Positions 36,284 to 44,972 of a stretch of 64,000 bases of DNA are shown here, piece by piece. The translations under genes and the position numbers were made by a program. The notes under the pieces were generated by a model. That model saw only the letters and a program-made list of their open reading frames with translations. It was not told where the DNA came from and searched no databases. The stretch comes from Galbibacter sp048266365 (GTDB taxonomy: Bacteria; Bacteroidota; Bacteroidia; Flavobacteriales; Flavobacteriaceae), in assembly GCF_048266365.1 (NCBI RefSeq), contig NZ_JBLWZP010000005.1, positions 186,001 to 250,000 on the forward strand, given 5' to 3'. How positions within the stretch are numbered: position 1 is the stretch's first letter; every line of letters starts with the position of its first letter.

Positions 36284-36293
36284 GTTCGCGCTG

Positions 36294-37226
36294 TTAATTT
36301 TTTATCATTCCTTGATAGTGATCTACTTTCTGTTGATCCCCCAAAGCCATATATGCAACGACAAATTCCTTATAAAAATTGTTTAGCATTTCGTCTTCCT
36401 CCAGAATGTAGGATAGTCCATCCTCTAAAATCTGAATTGCCATCTTATGGTTCTGCAATTTATTCAAAGACCGTGCCTTATACAAATAGAATAATGGTTG
36501 GGTTGGAAAATTATCAATTGCCTCGCTGCTAAAACGTAAAGCTTCAGCGTAATCAGTTTTTATAAATTGCTTTTCAATTTGTTCCCTATACTGATCTATA
36601 GGAGAAGCCATTGCTTCTGCATGTGTACTATTTTCGGTTGGTGTTGTCTCTAACATAGCCTCCGTATGCTCGTGTATGCGCAACCTGTTTTCGAGTTGAG
36701 CGGCAGCGTCCATATCAATTCCTTCCGACCGCATCTTATCAATTATTTTTTTTGCCTGAGCGCCTTCACCTAATTCGATATAAATATCTGCGAGTGTTTT
36801 GTAATAGTCCGTATCCATGGTGAGTAGGACCTCGGCTACCGGTACGGCCGCGTAATAATTGTGTTGCGTTAGCAAACAGATTAACAGCGCATCTTGATAC
36901 CATTTATTCTCAGGGTCTACCGTGACAGCTCTTTCAAAATGTTGCTGAGCTTGAAGATAATTGGTTTGCTGCATATAATTCAAGCCCAACTCATAATCCA
37001 CTACTTCGTTGTCTGCTCGCAGTTTTTTGCATTCAAGCAATTCCTGTATCGCCCTGTCGTAATTTTCAATGCCCTTTTGCTTAAGGGCTTCAAAAAAATG
37101 CTCCTGAAATGCGTCGGAATTCTGTTCTTCAGATACTTCAGCGCTCTGTCCATCTTCCTGTGAAAACCCTATAGAAACGGCCGAAAACAAACACAATATT
37201 AGTATTTTATACCGATTTGGTGCCAT
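36294..37226 (-). CDS. secreted tetratricopeptide-repeat protein
   Basis: Started at the Met of MAPNRYKILILCLFSAVSIGFSQ, this is a 310-residue protein with a signal peptide and TPR helices across about 35-305. Clear units include NYDRAIQELLECKKLRADNEV and NYLQAQQHFERAVTVDPEN. The longer frame from upstream adds 12 residues that would disrupt the signal peptide. TPR proteins act as scaffolds for protein partners. In this cluster the partner is probably an envelope biogenesis protein. Confidence 0.85.
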   Translation of the reverse strand: MAPNRYKILILCLFSAVSIGFSQEDGQSAEVSEEQNSDAFQEHFFEALKQKGIENYDRAIQELLECKKLRADNEVVDYELGLNYMQQTNYLQAQQHFERAVTVDPENKWYQDALLICLLTQHNYYAAVPVAEVLLTMDTDYYKTLADIYIELGEGAQAKKIIDKMRSEGIDMDAAAQLENRLRIHEHTEAMLETTPTENSTHAEAMASPIDQYREQIEKQFIKTDYAEALRFSSEAIDNFPTQPLFYLYKARSLNKLQNHKMAIQILEDGLSYILEEDEMLNNFYKEFVVAYMALGDQQKVDHYQGMIKN

Positions 37227-37283
37227 ATTAATTTTTAGGGTTAGGATAGGTAACTGCGCCATGGGTATGGGTTCGACACCCCT

Positions 37284-38294
37284 TTAATTCAAAACGCTGT
37301 AGTCTCCTATACTGATCTTTGTAAAATTACCATCAAAAATCGCAAAATTCCCAATCATTGCGTTAGAAAGTTTGGCATTTTTAATTTTTGCATTGGTCTG
37401 TATTAAACTATGGGTTATGGTAGAGTCTTCAATTACCGTATTATCACCTATAGAAACATTAGGCCCAATGGTAGCGTTCTTGAGCACTACTCCTTCTCCA
37501 ATATAACAAGGTGGAATTATAGTGGCATTGTTAAACTCAACGCTATCTGAAATTAACTTTTCGTCTTCTTGTTGCAATAACTCTAAGATCCTTCCGTTGG
37601 TCTCTACAGTCACTGCTTTATTTCCACAATCCATCCACTGATCAACCTTACCGGGAACAAATTTCTTTCCTTTGGCCATTAACGCTTTTATACCATCATT
37701 GATTTGATACTCCCCTCCATTTTGGATATTGGCATCAAGCACATTTTGAAGTTCGGCTCTAAGGTCTTCGCCTTTTTTGAAATAATAAATTCCAATAACA
37801 GCAAGATCAGAAACAAAGCTTTCCGGTTTTTCAACCAATCCGGAGATATTTCCGGTATCATCAAGTCCTACCACCCCAAAAGCTTCCGGGTTGTCCACCT
37901 GTTTCACCCATATCACACTATCGGCACTTTGGTCAAGATTGAAGTCCGCTTTAAACAAGGTATCTGCATAAGCAATAACACAAGGTCCGGAAAGCGCATC
38001 TTTGGCACACATAATGGCGTGTCCTGTCCCAAGAGGCTTATCCTGATAATAGATACTACCTTTGGCGTCAAGACGCTTAGCAATAGCCAATAGATTAGTT
38101 TCAACTTCTTGGCCAAAATCTTCATTTATAATAAAAGCTACTTCATCAATATGTTGATCCAATACTTTAGCAATATCCTCTACCAATCGTTGTACGATTG
38201 GTTTCCCCGCAATGGGTATTAAAGGTTTAGGCACAGTTAAGGTATGGGGGCGAAGTCGTGAACCACGACCCGCCATAGGAACTATTATTTTCAT
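37284..38294 (-). CDS. sugar nucleotidyltransferase with left-handed beta-helix
   Basis: This 336-residue protein has the nucleotidyltransferase signature MAGRGSRLRPHTLTVPKPL at the N-terminus and GTGHAIMCAKDAL for nucleotide binding. The catalytic Asp region is YADTL. The C-terminal part (about 255-335) is made of hexapeptide turns (ATIGPNVSIGDNTVIEDSTI), a left-handed beta-helix. It resembles glucose-1-phosphate thymidylyl- or uridylyltransferases. The exact nucleotide and sugar cannot be told. It supplies activated sugar to the surface-glycan pathway suggested by the flippase two genes upstream. Confidence 0.88.
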   Translation of the reverse strand: MKIIVPMAGRGSRLRPHTLTVPKPLIPIAGKPIVQRLVEDIAKVLDQHIDEVAFIINEDFGQEVETNLLAIAKRLDAKGSIYYQDKPLGTGHAIMCAKDALSGPCVIAYADTLFKADFNLDQSADSVIWVKQVDNPEAFGVVGLDDTGNISGLVEKPESFVSDLAVIGIYYFKKGEDLRAELQNVLDANIQNGGEYQINDGIKALMAKGKKFVPGKVDQWMDCGNKAVTVETNGRILELLQQEDEKLISDSVEFNNATIIPPCYIGEGVVLKNATIGPNVSIGDNTVIEDSTITHSLIQTNAKIKNAKLSNAMIGNFAIFDGNFTKISIGDYSVLN

Positions 38295-38351
38295 TATAAT
38301 GTTGTATTTTACTTAAAGTTAAAACTTTTTCTTTCGTGCATTATTATGCGG

Positions 38352-38786
38352 CTACTTGGTTCCGGTGCTTCCAAAACCTCCAGTTCCCCTATCGCTATCT
38401 GAGAGTTCAGACACCTGTTTCCATGAAATGTGCTCATGTGCAGCAATAACTAGTTGAGCTATTCTCATTCCGTTTTCAATTGTAAAGCGATCATTGGAAA
38501 GATTCACTAAAATCACTCCGATTTCTCCTCGATAATCGGCATCAATAGTTCCTGGTGCATTTAATACAGTAACGCCATTTTTAGCAGCGAGCCCACTACG
38601 AGGGCGAACTTGAGCCTCATATCCGACAGGAAGTTCTATGAACAGACCAGTTTTTACAACAGCTCTCTCCAATGGTTCTAAAGTAATGGGCTGTTGAATT
38701 TCAGCTCTCAAATCCATACCAGCTGATGAAGGCGTGGCATAACTCGGTAATTCGTGCTGAGTTTTATTGACAATTTTTATTTCCAT
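38352..38786 (-). CDS. dut: dUTP diphosphatase
   Basis: Dut hydrolyses dUTP to dUMP and pyrophosphate, keeping uracil out of DNA. The 144-residue trimeric-type enzyme has all five motifs: GMDLRA, RPRSGLA, GTIDADYRGEI with the catalytic Asp, RIAQLVI and the C-terminal RGTGGFGSTG arm. It lies five bases downstream of the flippase gene and upstream of the nucleotidyltransferase. Confidence 0.97.
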   Translation of the reverse strand: MEIKIVNKTQHELPSYATPSSAGMDLRAEIQQPITLEPLERAVVKTGLFIELPVGYEAQVRPRSGLAAKNGVTVLNAPGTIDADYRGEIGVILVNLSNDRFTIENGMRIAQLVIAAHEHISWKQVSELSDSDRGTGGFGSTGTK

Positions 38787-38791
38787 AAAGA

Positions 38792-40270
38792 CTAGGATTG
38801 TTTACCGGAACGCAGCGATCGAAAGATGCGCTTGAGTTCTCGATTTTCCAATTTATATATCAAAATCAAAAATACTAAAACAAATAGGGTTCCCACAATT
38901 AAGTTCCGATCAAATACATAAAAAGACAGTGTAGAGAAGACGATGGATACACCTAAGTAACTTCCGATTTTTTTTAGGTTATAAGGAATGGGGTGATTTT
39001 TCTGTCCGTAATAATACGAAATGAACATCATTGAGGCATATGCAACAAGAGTAGCGATAGCAGAACCCTTAAAACTTATAATTGGGATTAGTATAAAGTT
39101 TAACCCCAAGGTCAACACCGCTCCAAAGATGGAGATATAAGCACCATAACTGGTTCTATCCGTAATTTTATACCATACTGACAAATTGTGATAAATACCC
39201 AGGCATAAATTAGCCAATAAAATAAAAGGCACTATCCATAGGGCTTCCCAATATGCCGGGTTTGCGATTAATAGTAATTTAAACACCTCCGAATAGGCTA
39301 CCACAAATAAAAATATAAAGGTGCCGAAGATGGTAAAGTACAAGGTGGTATCAGCATAGATTGCCTTTGAATTTTTGTTATTCGCATGGCTGAAAAAGAA
39401 GGGTTCCACACCCAGTTTAAAAGCCGTGACAAACAAGGTCATAAATGCTCCCAACCTATAACAAGCCGCATATATCCCAACGGTTTGTTCCGCTATATCC
39501 TCAGGCAAAAGGTACTTAAGCAATATCTTATCAAAACCTTCATTAACCGTATAGGCTACCCCGGCAAGAAGCACAGGGAAGGCGTAGCGCAGCATTTTCT
39601 TCCATATCCCCAAATCGAAACCAATTCCGATTTTAAAATATAGGGGCACAACGGTGAGAAAGGTGACCAAACTCGCCACCATATTTGCAATAAAAATATA
39701 GTGTACTTTGTTGTCAAAGACGATCCATTCCCAGCTATCAAAGAATGTAGAAGATGATAGAAGCTGAGTGAGTCCTAGGAAGAAGAAAAGATTTAGTCCC
39801 AGGTTAACCACCACATTAAAAATCTTTATATAAGAATACTTCAGTGGCATCTCTTTATTTCGCATCCAGGCAAAAGGAATGATACAAAGGGCATCTAAGA
39901 ACAAGATCCAAATACCATAAACGATATATTGAACGTCGAATTCTAAGAGGTCCGCAAGAAAATCTTTAATAAAATAGGCCACCACTAAGAAGCCAACAGC
40001 GGTCATTAGAATAGAACTAAGAGCTGTAGACTGTACTTTTTCTTGGGATTGATCCTTATTCATAAAGCGGAAAAACGCAGTTTCCATCCCATAAGACAGC
40101 ACCACATTTCCGATCATTAAATACACAAATAAGGCGGCGTAAATCCCGTAGTCTTCTGTAGGCAATTTATCGGTATACAATCGGGTTAACACAAAACTTA
40201 ACAGTCTTGGTAGTACCGTTGCTAATCCATAAATAAACGTGTGTTTGAACAGTTTTTGTAACGCCCCCAA
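38792..40270 (-). CDS. polysaccharide flippase (MATE/PST-like, 12-14 TM)
   Basis: This 492-residue inner-membrane protein has 12 to 14 transmembrane helices and the opening GALQKLFKHTFIYGLATVLPRL (quoted in part). It belongs to the lipid-linked oligosaccharide flippase (Wzx/PST) family. It probably moves lipid-linked sugar units across the membrane for glycan export. The start codon appears to be TTG. It heads the dut-nucleotidyltransferase-TPR-DUF4292-EnvC cluster. Confidence 0.88.
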   Translation of the reverse strand: MGALQKLFKHTFIYGLATVLPRLLSFVLTRLYTDKLPTEDYGIYAALFVYLMIGNVVLSYGMETAFFRFMNKDQSQEKVQSTALSSILMTAVGFLVVAYFIKDFLADLLEFDVQYIVYGIWILFLDALCIIPFAWMRNKEMPLKYSYIKIFNVVVNLGLNLFFFLGLTQLLSSSTFFDSWEWIVFDNKVHYIFIANMVASLVTFLTVVPLYFKIGIGFDLGIWKKMLRYAFPVLLAGVAYTVNEGFDKILLKYLLPEDIAEQTVGIYAACYRLGAFMTLFVTAFKLGVEPFFFSHANNKNSKAIYADTTLYFTIFGTFIFLFVVAYSEVFKLLLIANPAYWEALWIVPFILLANLCLGIYHNLSVWYKITDRTSYGAYISIFGAVLTLGLNFILIPIISFKGSAIATLVAYASMMFISYYYGQKNHPIPYNLKKIGSYLGVSIVFSTLSFYVFDRNLIVGTLFVLVFLILIYKLENRELKRIFRSLRSGKQS

Positions 40271-40310
40271 AGCCGCGATTGTGTTAGTGAATTAAAAGTA
40301 TCGAATCATG

Positions 40311-40327
40311 CAAAGTTACCAAATTTA
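40311..40327 (-). promoter_or_regulatory. two neighbouring -7-like elements upstream of the flippase
   Basis: On the minus strand TAACTTTG (40311-40318) and TAAATTTG (40320-40327) both match TAnnTTTG. Either would give a leader of about 35-45 nt for the flippase gene and start the whole cluster. They lie next to the stop of the upstream lipoprotein gene. Confidence 0.4.
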
Positions 40328-40332
40328 GCTTC

Positions 40333-40839
40333 CTATTTCCTTAAAGAAGGCGGTAATTCATTATAGTGAATTGCAGTAGCGGGCACCAGGTTGGATAACT
40401 TATAATAGCGGACTTTTCCATCCATTGTATATTTAAGTAACGCCTCATTGTCGTCGATCGCATAAGGTGGAGTCACCCTGCCTTGTGGTGGCTTATTCCC
40501 AAATTCCTTTTTTGGATCTGCATGCAAAATGAGGTTTGAATGATTACTGTCCATAAAACGGCCAATATACACCTTATAAGAATCCCTTTTAACAGACTCC
40601 AATTGAACAACCTTTCCTTGATAATAGAGGCTGTCTAATACCACGGAAGAAGAATCCTCCTGTAACGGGATATATATATTCACGCCCTTTAGCGTATTGG
40701 TTTCACCTACGGTCCATGGCTCCAAGCGTAGTTCTCCATGGGTAAAAGGAAGTTGGTCAACCAACTTTTGTGAGCTGCCACAGGCGGTATAACCAAAAAC
40801 CAATAGCCCTAAAGCCAGTATTTTTACAAAATATCTCAT
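40333..40839 (-). CDS. lipoprotein of unknown function
   Basis: This 168-residue protein has a lipoprotein signal, MRYFVKILALGLLVFGYTAC, with Cys20 followed by GSSQ. The rest is beta-rich and has the motif PKKEFGNKPPQG. The family is not recognised. It is widespread in its general shape among Flavobacteriaceae lipoproteins. It is transcribed in the same direction as the flippase, about 60 bp upstream. Confidence 0.75.
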   Translation of the reverse strand: MRYFVKILALGLLVFGYTACGSSQKLVDQLPFTHGELRLEPWTVGETNTLKGVNIYIPLQEDSSSVVLDSLYYQGKVVQLESVKRDSYKVYIGRFMDSNHSNLILHADPKKEFGNKPPQGRVTPPYAIDDNEALLKYTMDGKVRYYKLSNLVPATAIHYNELPPSLRK

Positions 40840-40930
40840 TTGATAATAGAATTTGTATTTAAAGATACAATTTCAAAATTGATGCCAGGGTACTTACACC
40901 CTAAATTTAAAAAAGCTAAGGGGTTATAAA

Positions 40931-40971
40931 AATACTAAATCCGACTCTGAAGCAGAATCGGATTTAGTATT
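40931..40971 (-). terminator. long hairpin terminator after atpG
   Basis: AATACTAAATCCGA and its perfect 14-bp complement flank a loop that itself contains a TCTG/CAGA pair. Located about 40 bp after the atpG stop, it ends the ATP synthase operon. It is one of the longest perfect stems in the window. Confidence 0.75.
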
Positions 40972-41009
40972 GTAATCGATATATAGTATCCAATAATGGA
41001 CCGCTACGA

Positions 41010-41876
41010 TTAATTATTTAGTGCTTCTGCCCCACCAACGATCTCTAATATTTCATTAGTAATAGCTGCCTGACGTGCTTTGTTGTATGTTAGTTTGAGT
41101 TCAGATCTCAATTCCCCTGCGTTATCTGTTGCCTTGTGCATGGCAGTCATTCGCGCACCGTGTTCTGAAGCGAAGGAATCACGAATAGACTTGTACAATT
41201 GTGTCTTTAAGGACTTCGGAATTAGTGTTTCTACGATCTCAACTTTGTTTGGTTCGAAAATATAGTCAGCTGAACTGCTAACTGAATCCTCTAGTGCTAC
41301 AGGTTGAATTGGAAGGAAATTTTCAGTTTTAACGACTTGAGTTGCTGCGTTTCTAAAATGGTTGTACACCAAAACGATCTTATCGTATGTTCCTTCGGAG
41401 TATATGTCCATTAAACGTCTGGTAATTTCAGAAACGTTCTCATATGTCAAATCATCAAAAACACTATTGTTATTGTGAATTACATAGAACTTTTTACCTA
41501 AGATATCGTGCCCCTTTTTCCCAATAGTCATAAAGCTCACGTTCTTATCAGCATAAGTTTCATTGGCCAATCTAGAACTTTCCTTAATCACGTTAGTATT
41601 AAATGCACCACACAATCCTCTATTGGAAGTTATGGAAACGACCAACACATTTTTCACTTCTCTTTGTTCTGCAAATACACTACCAGACTCCCCTTCCAAA
41701 CTAGCACTTACACTCTGTAAAAGTTCTGTAAGCTTATCTGCATAAGGTCTCATCGCAGTAATAGCATCCTGGGCTTTTTTCAACTTAGCAGCCGAAACCA
41801 TTTTCATGGCACTGGTAATCTGCATGGTTGAACCCACTGATGTAATTCTGTTCCGTATTTCTTTTAAATTTGCCAT
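41010..41876 (-). CDS. atpG: ATP synthase F1 subunit gamma
   Basis: The gamma subunit is the central rotor shaft. The 288-residue protein has the N-terminal helix MANLKEIRNRITSVGSTMQITSAMKMVSAAKL (quoted in part). The C-terminal motif ARMTAMHKATDNAGEL followed by NKARQAAITNEILEIVGGAEAL is the family signature. It is the last gene of the atpBEFHAG run. Confidence 0.97.
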   Translation of the reverse strand: MANLKEIRNRITSVGSTMQITSAMKMVSAAKLKKAQDAITAMRPYADKLTELLQSVSASLEGESGSVFAEQREVKNVLVVSITSNRGLCGAFNTNVIKESSRLANETYADKNVSFMTIGKKGHDILGKKFYVIHNNNSVFDDLTYENVSEITRRLMDIYSEGTYDKIVLVYNHFRNAATQVVKTENFLPIQPVALEDSVSSSADYIFEPNKVEIVETLIPKSLKTQLYKSIRDSFASEHGARMTAMHKATDNAGELRSELKLTYNKARQAAITNEILEIVGGAEALNN

Positions 41877-41913
41877 CTTATAAATTAAGAAATGAGTATT
41901 ATCTTAGATCCGT

Positions 41914-41939
41914 TTATTCCAGGCTTTTGCCCGGAATAA
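41914..41939 (-). repeat. stem-loop in the atpA-atpG gap
   Basis: TTATTCCGGGC and GCCTGGAATAA (minus strand) form an 11-bp stem with one G-T pair around an AAAA loop. No long T-run follows. It could be an RNA processing or stability element that tunes atpG expression. Confidence 0.45.
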
Positions 41940-41953
41940 CTGAACCTTTTGGT

Positions 41954-43534
41954 TTACCCTTTATATTTTTGAGAAAGTTCCTTCGCCACTTGAGTTAGTG
42001 TGTCCGTTACTTCGTCAGTAAGTTTTCCTGCTTTTAAGGTATCCAATACCACTCTATGCTTAGCATTTAGGAATGATATATAGTCCTTTTCAAATTCCTT
42101 AACTTTCTCTACAGGAACATCTCTAAGAAGGTTTTTAGAACCTGCGTAGATAATTGCTACCTGATCTTCTACAGTGTAAGGATCATTTTGAGCTTGTTTA
42201 AGGATTTCAACGTTACGTTTACCTTTTTCAATAACATTCATTGTTGCAGCGTCAAGGTCAGAACCGAATTTTGCGAAAGCTTCCAGTTCACGGAACTGAG
42301 CTTGATCAAGTTTCAATGTACCTGCTACTTTTTTCATGGATTTAATCTGAGCAGATCCACCAACACGAGATACAGAAATACCCACGTTAATTGCCGGACG
42401 AACCCCAGAGTTGAACAAATCTGATTCCAAGAAAATCTGACCATCAGTAATCGAAATTACGTTGGTAGGAATATAGGCAGAAACGTCTCCTGCTTGGGTC
42501 TCAATAATTGGAAGTGCTGTAAGTGAACCTCCTCCTTTAACGATCGGTCTTAAGGATTCAGGAAGGTCGTTCATCTCTTTAGCGATATCATCATCAGCGA
42601 TTACCTTAGCCGCACGCTCTAACAATCTAGAGTGAAGGAAGAAAACGTCTCCAGGGTAAGCTTCACGTCCCGGTGGTCTACGAAGCAACAAAGAAACCTC
42701 TCTATAGGCAACTGCTTGTTTTGAAAGATCATCATATATGATAAGTGCTGGACGACCAGTATCTCTGAAATACTCTCCGATTGCAGCTCCAGCGAACGGA
42801 GCATATACCTGCATTGTAGCAGGATCAGAAGCATTAGCAGCAACGATTACAGTATAAGCAAGAGCACCTTTATCTTCCAGTGTCTTTGCAATAGCAGCAA
42901 CAGTAGATGCCTTTTGTCCTATGGCAACATAGATACAATATACAGGCTCTCCAGCGTCATAAAATTCTTTTTGATTGATAATGGTGTCAATACAAACCGT
43001 AGTTTTACCAGTTTGACGGTCGCCAATAACCAACTCACGTTGTCCTCTACCTACAGGAATCATGGCGTCTACTGACTTAATTCCAGTTTGTAAAGGTTCT
43101 GTCACAGGTTGACGGAAAATTACACCAGGTGCTTTACGCTCTAAAGGCATTTCGTAAAGTTCACCTCCGATCGGACCTTTACCATCAATAGGCTGTCCAA
43201 GAGTGTTTACTACACGTCCCACCATTTTTTCACCCACCTGAATGGATGCGATTCGTTGGGTACGCTTAACGGTATCACCTTCTCTAATATCTTTGGAAGG
43301 CCCTAATATTACAATCCCAACATTATCTTCTTCTAGGTTAAGTACCATTCCTTCTAAACCTGTTTCAAATTCAACAAGTTCTCCGTACTGTGCGTTAGAC
43401 AATCCGTACACACGTGCGATACCATCCCCTATCTGGAGTACAGTTCCTACTTCGTCCAATGAAGCTTTTGCTTCAAATCCTGATAGTTGCTTTTTTAATA
43501 TTGCTGATACCTCAGCAGCTTTAACTTCAGCCAT
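41954..43534 (-). CDS. atpA: ATP synthase F1 subunit alpha
   Basis: Alpha alternates with beta in the F1 hexamer and has a non-catalytic nucleotide site. The 526-residue protein has Walker A GDRQTGKTT near residue 175 and the alpha-family signature PAINVGISVSRVGGSAQ. It sits between atpH (64 bp upstream) and atpG. Confidence 0.98.
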   Translation of the reverse strand: MAEVKAAEVSAILKKQLSGFEAKASLDEVGTVLQIGDGIARVYGLSNAQYGELVEFETGLEGMVLNLEEDNVGIVILGPSKDIREGDTVKRTQRIASIQVGEKMVGRVVNTLGQPIDGKGPIGGELYEMPLERKAPGVIFRQPVTEPLQTGIKSVDAMIPVGRGQRELVIGDRQTGKTTVCIDTIINQKEFYDAGEPVYCIYVAIGQKASTVAAIAKTLEDKGALAYTVIVAANASDPATMQVYAPFAGAAIGEYFRDTGRPALIIYDDLSKQAVAYREVSLLLRRPPGREAYPGDVFFLHSRLLERAAKVIADDDIAKEMNDLPESLRPIVKGGGSLTALPIIETQAGDVSAYIPTNVISITDGQIFLESDLFNSGVRPAINVGISVSRVGGSAQIKSMKKVAGTLKLDQAQFRELEAFAKFGSDLDAATMNVIEKGKRNVEILKQAQNDPYTVEDQVAIIYAGSKNLLRDVPVEKVKEFEKDYISFLNAKHRVVLDTLKAGKLTDEVTDTLTQVAKELSQKYKG

Positions 43535-43598
43535 CTTTTATAGTATTTAAATTGTGGGCGTTTGTTTTAGAAATACACCCTGCCTTTATTTTAAATTA

Positions 43599-44147
43599 TT
43601 ATGCTACGAAAGAGTTATTTAATAAATCTCTTTTCAAATTATTCAATTGGTTCGCTACGCTTGCGTTGTATTGTAAATCTCCAACACGCAATACGAATCC
43701 ACCAATGATAGTTGGGTCGATTTTATTTTCTAAGACTGCTTTTTTACCAGTTAATTCCTGAACTTTAAGCAATACCTTTTTTTCCAATTCTCCAGTTAAA
43801 GGCACCGCGGTAGTAACAATAGCAGCCTGCTCGCCTCTTAAGGCATCATATAGTTCACTGTATTTTTCAGCGATGGCGCCCAGAAGATTTATACGGTTAT
43901 TTTCAACTAAAATACCTATTAGGCCTTCAGTGGTGACATTCATGCCAGAAAAAATCTCAGTAAGTGCTGCTTTTTTATCTGCAAGTTTAATCACCGGACT
44001 TTGAAGCATATATTGCAATTCACTACTTCCCTGAATCGTCTTAAAGATAGACTCCATGTCCTGATTGACCTCTTCTAAAGTATGCTGCTCCTTAGCGTGT
44101 GCCAGTACAGCTTTTGCATATCTAAGTCCCGCTCTTGTACCTTTCAT
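43599..44147 (-). CDS. atpH: ATP synthase F1 subunit delta
   Basis: Delta joins the F1 head to the peripheral stalk. The 182-residue protein starts KGTRAGLRYAKAVLAHAKEQ and ends with the family element IDPTIIGGFVLRVGDLQYNASVANQLNNLKRDLL (quoted in part). It starts four bases after the atpF stop, so translation is probably coupled. Confidence 0.95.
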   Translation of the reverse strand: MKGTRAGLRYAKAVLAHAKEQHTLEEVNQDMESIFKTIQGSSELQYMLQSPVIKLADKKAALTEIFSGMNVTTEGLIGILVENNRINLLGAIAEKYSELYDALRGEQAAIVTTAVPLTGELEKKVLLKVQELTGKKAVLENKIDPTIIGGFVLRVGDLQYNASVANQLNNLKRDLLNNSFVA

Positions 44148-44151
44148 AATA

Positions 44152-44643
44152 CTAGTTTAAAGTAACTTGATCCAACATCGTATCTACCAATTTCAATTGC
44201 TTGTCGTGGTCAGACAATTGTCCTTGTACGATTTTCTCTGCAATATCAACTGATAGTGTAGCTACTTGCTGTTTCAATTCAGCAACAGCAGCCTGTTTCT
44301 CTCCCTCTATTACTACTTGAGCGTGTGTGATAATTTTATCCGCTTGTTCCTTTGCTATTTCTTTAGCTTCAGCAATCATTTTATCCTTGATCTCACGGGC
44401 ATCTTTAAGCATTGCGTCTCTTTCAATACGCGCTTCTTGAAGAAGTTTTTCGTTATCCGCTTTAAGGTTTTGTACTTCTTTACGAGCATCTTCAGCAGCA
44501 TCCAAAGCCTTGTTTATGGATTCTTCTCTACCTTTAACAGCTCCTAATATAGGAGTCCAGGCAAACTTTTTAAGAAGAATAAAAAGAATGACAAATACGA
44601 TTACTGACCAAAATATTAAACTCTCAGGATGTGTAGGATTCAT
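44152..44643 (-). CDS. atpF: ATP synthase F0 subunit b
   Basis: The b subunit forms the peripheral stalk. The 163-residue protein has one N-terminal membrane helix (about 8-27) and a long, charged, heptad-rich helix (30-150). This is the expected architecture. It follows atpE after a gap containing a stem-loop. Confidence 0.96.
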   Translation of the reverse strand: MNPTHPESLIFWSVIVFVILFILLKKFAWTPILGAVKGREESINKALDAAEDARKEVQNLKADNEKLLQEARIERDAMLKDAREIKDKMIAEAKEIAKEQADKIITHAQVVIEGEKQAAVAELKQQVATLSVDIAEKIVQGQLSDHDKQLKLVDTMLDQVTLN

Positions 44644-44686
44644 TATATAAAATATTAAATAACGTTTCTAATGTTAAAAGAAAATC

Positions 44687-44711
44687 ATGCTGTAACCAAC
44701 CGTTACAGCAC
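44687..44711 (-). repeat. stem-loop in the atpE-atpF gap
   Basis: TGCTGTAAC and GTTACAGCA form a perfect 9-bp stem around a five-base loop, in the 85-bp gap after atpE. On the minus strand an AT-rich, T-containing stretch follows. It resembles a weak or partial terminator that would raise atpE relative to atpF, matching the need for many c subunits. Confidence 0.5.
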
Positions 44712-44728
44712 GACTTCATTTTCAAAAA

Positions 44729-44929
44729 TTATTTTGCGATAAGCGCAACAACTACTGCGAAAAGCGCAACACCTTCAATAAGTGCCGCAGCAATAATCAT
44801 AGCAGTTTGAATTTTTGAAGCTGCTTCAGGTTGACGAGCAATAGCATCCATTGCAGATCCACCAATTTTACCGATACCAATTCCTGCACCGATGGCAGCT
44901 AATCCAGCTCCTATTCCAGCTAAAATCAT
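44729..44929 (-). CDS. atpE: ATP synthase F0 subunit c
   Basis: The c subunit forms the rotor ring. The 66-residue hairpin has a glycine-rich first helix (GIGAGLAAIGAGIGIGKIGG), the polar loop ARQPE, and a second helix with the ion-binding Glu in ALIEGVALF. The helix-1 side lacks the Gln typical of many Na+-type c subunits, so H+ coupling is the default. That is an inference. Confidence 0.97.
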   Translation of the reverse strand: MILAGIGAGLAAIGAGIGIGKIGGSAMDAIARQPEAASKIQTAMIIAAALIEGVALFAVVVALIAK

Positions 44930-44972
44930 AGTTAAAAATTTATATAGTTACTAATTAAAACTCACAATTAAA

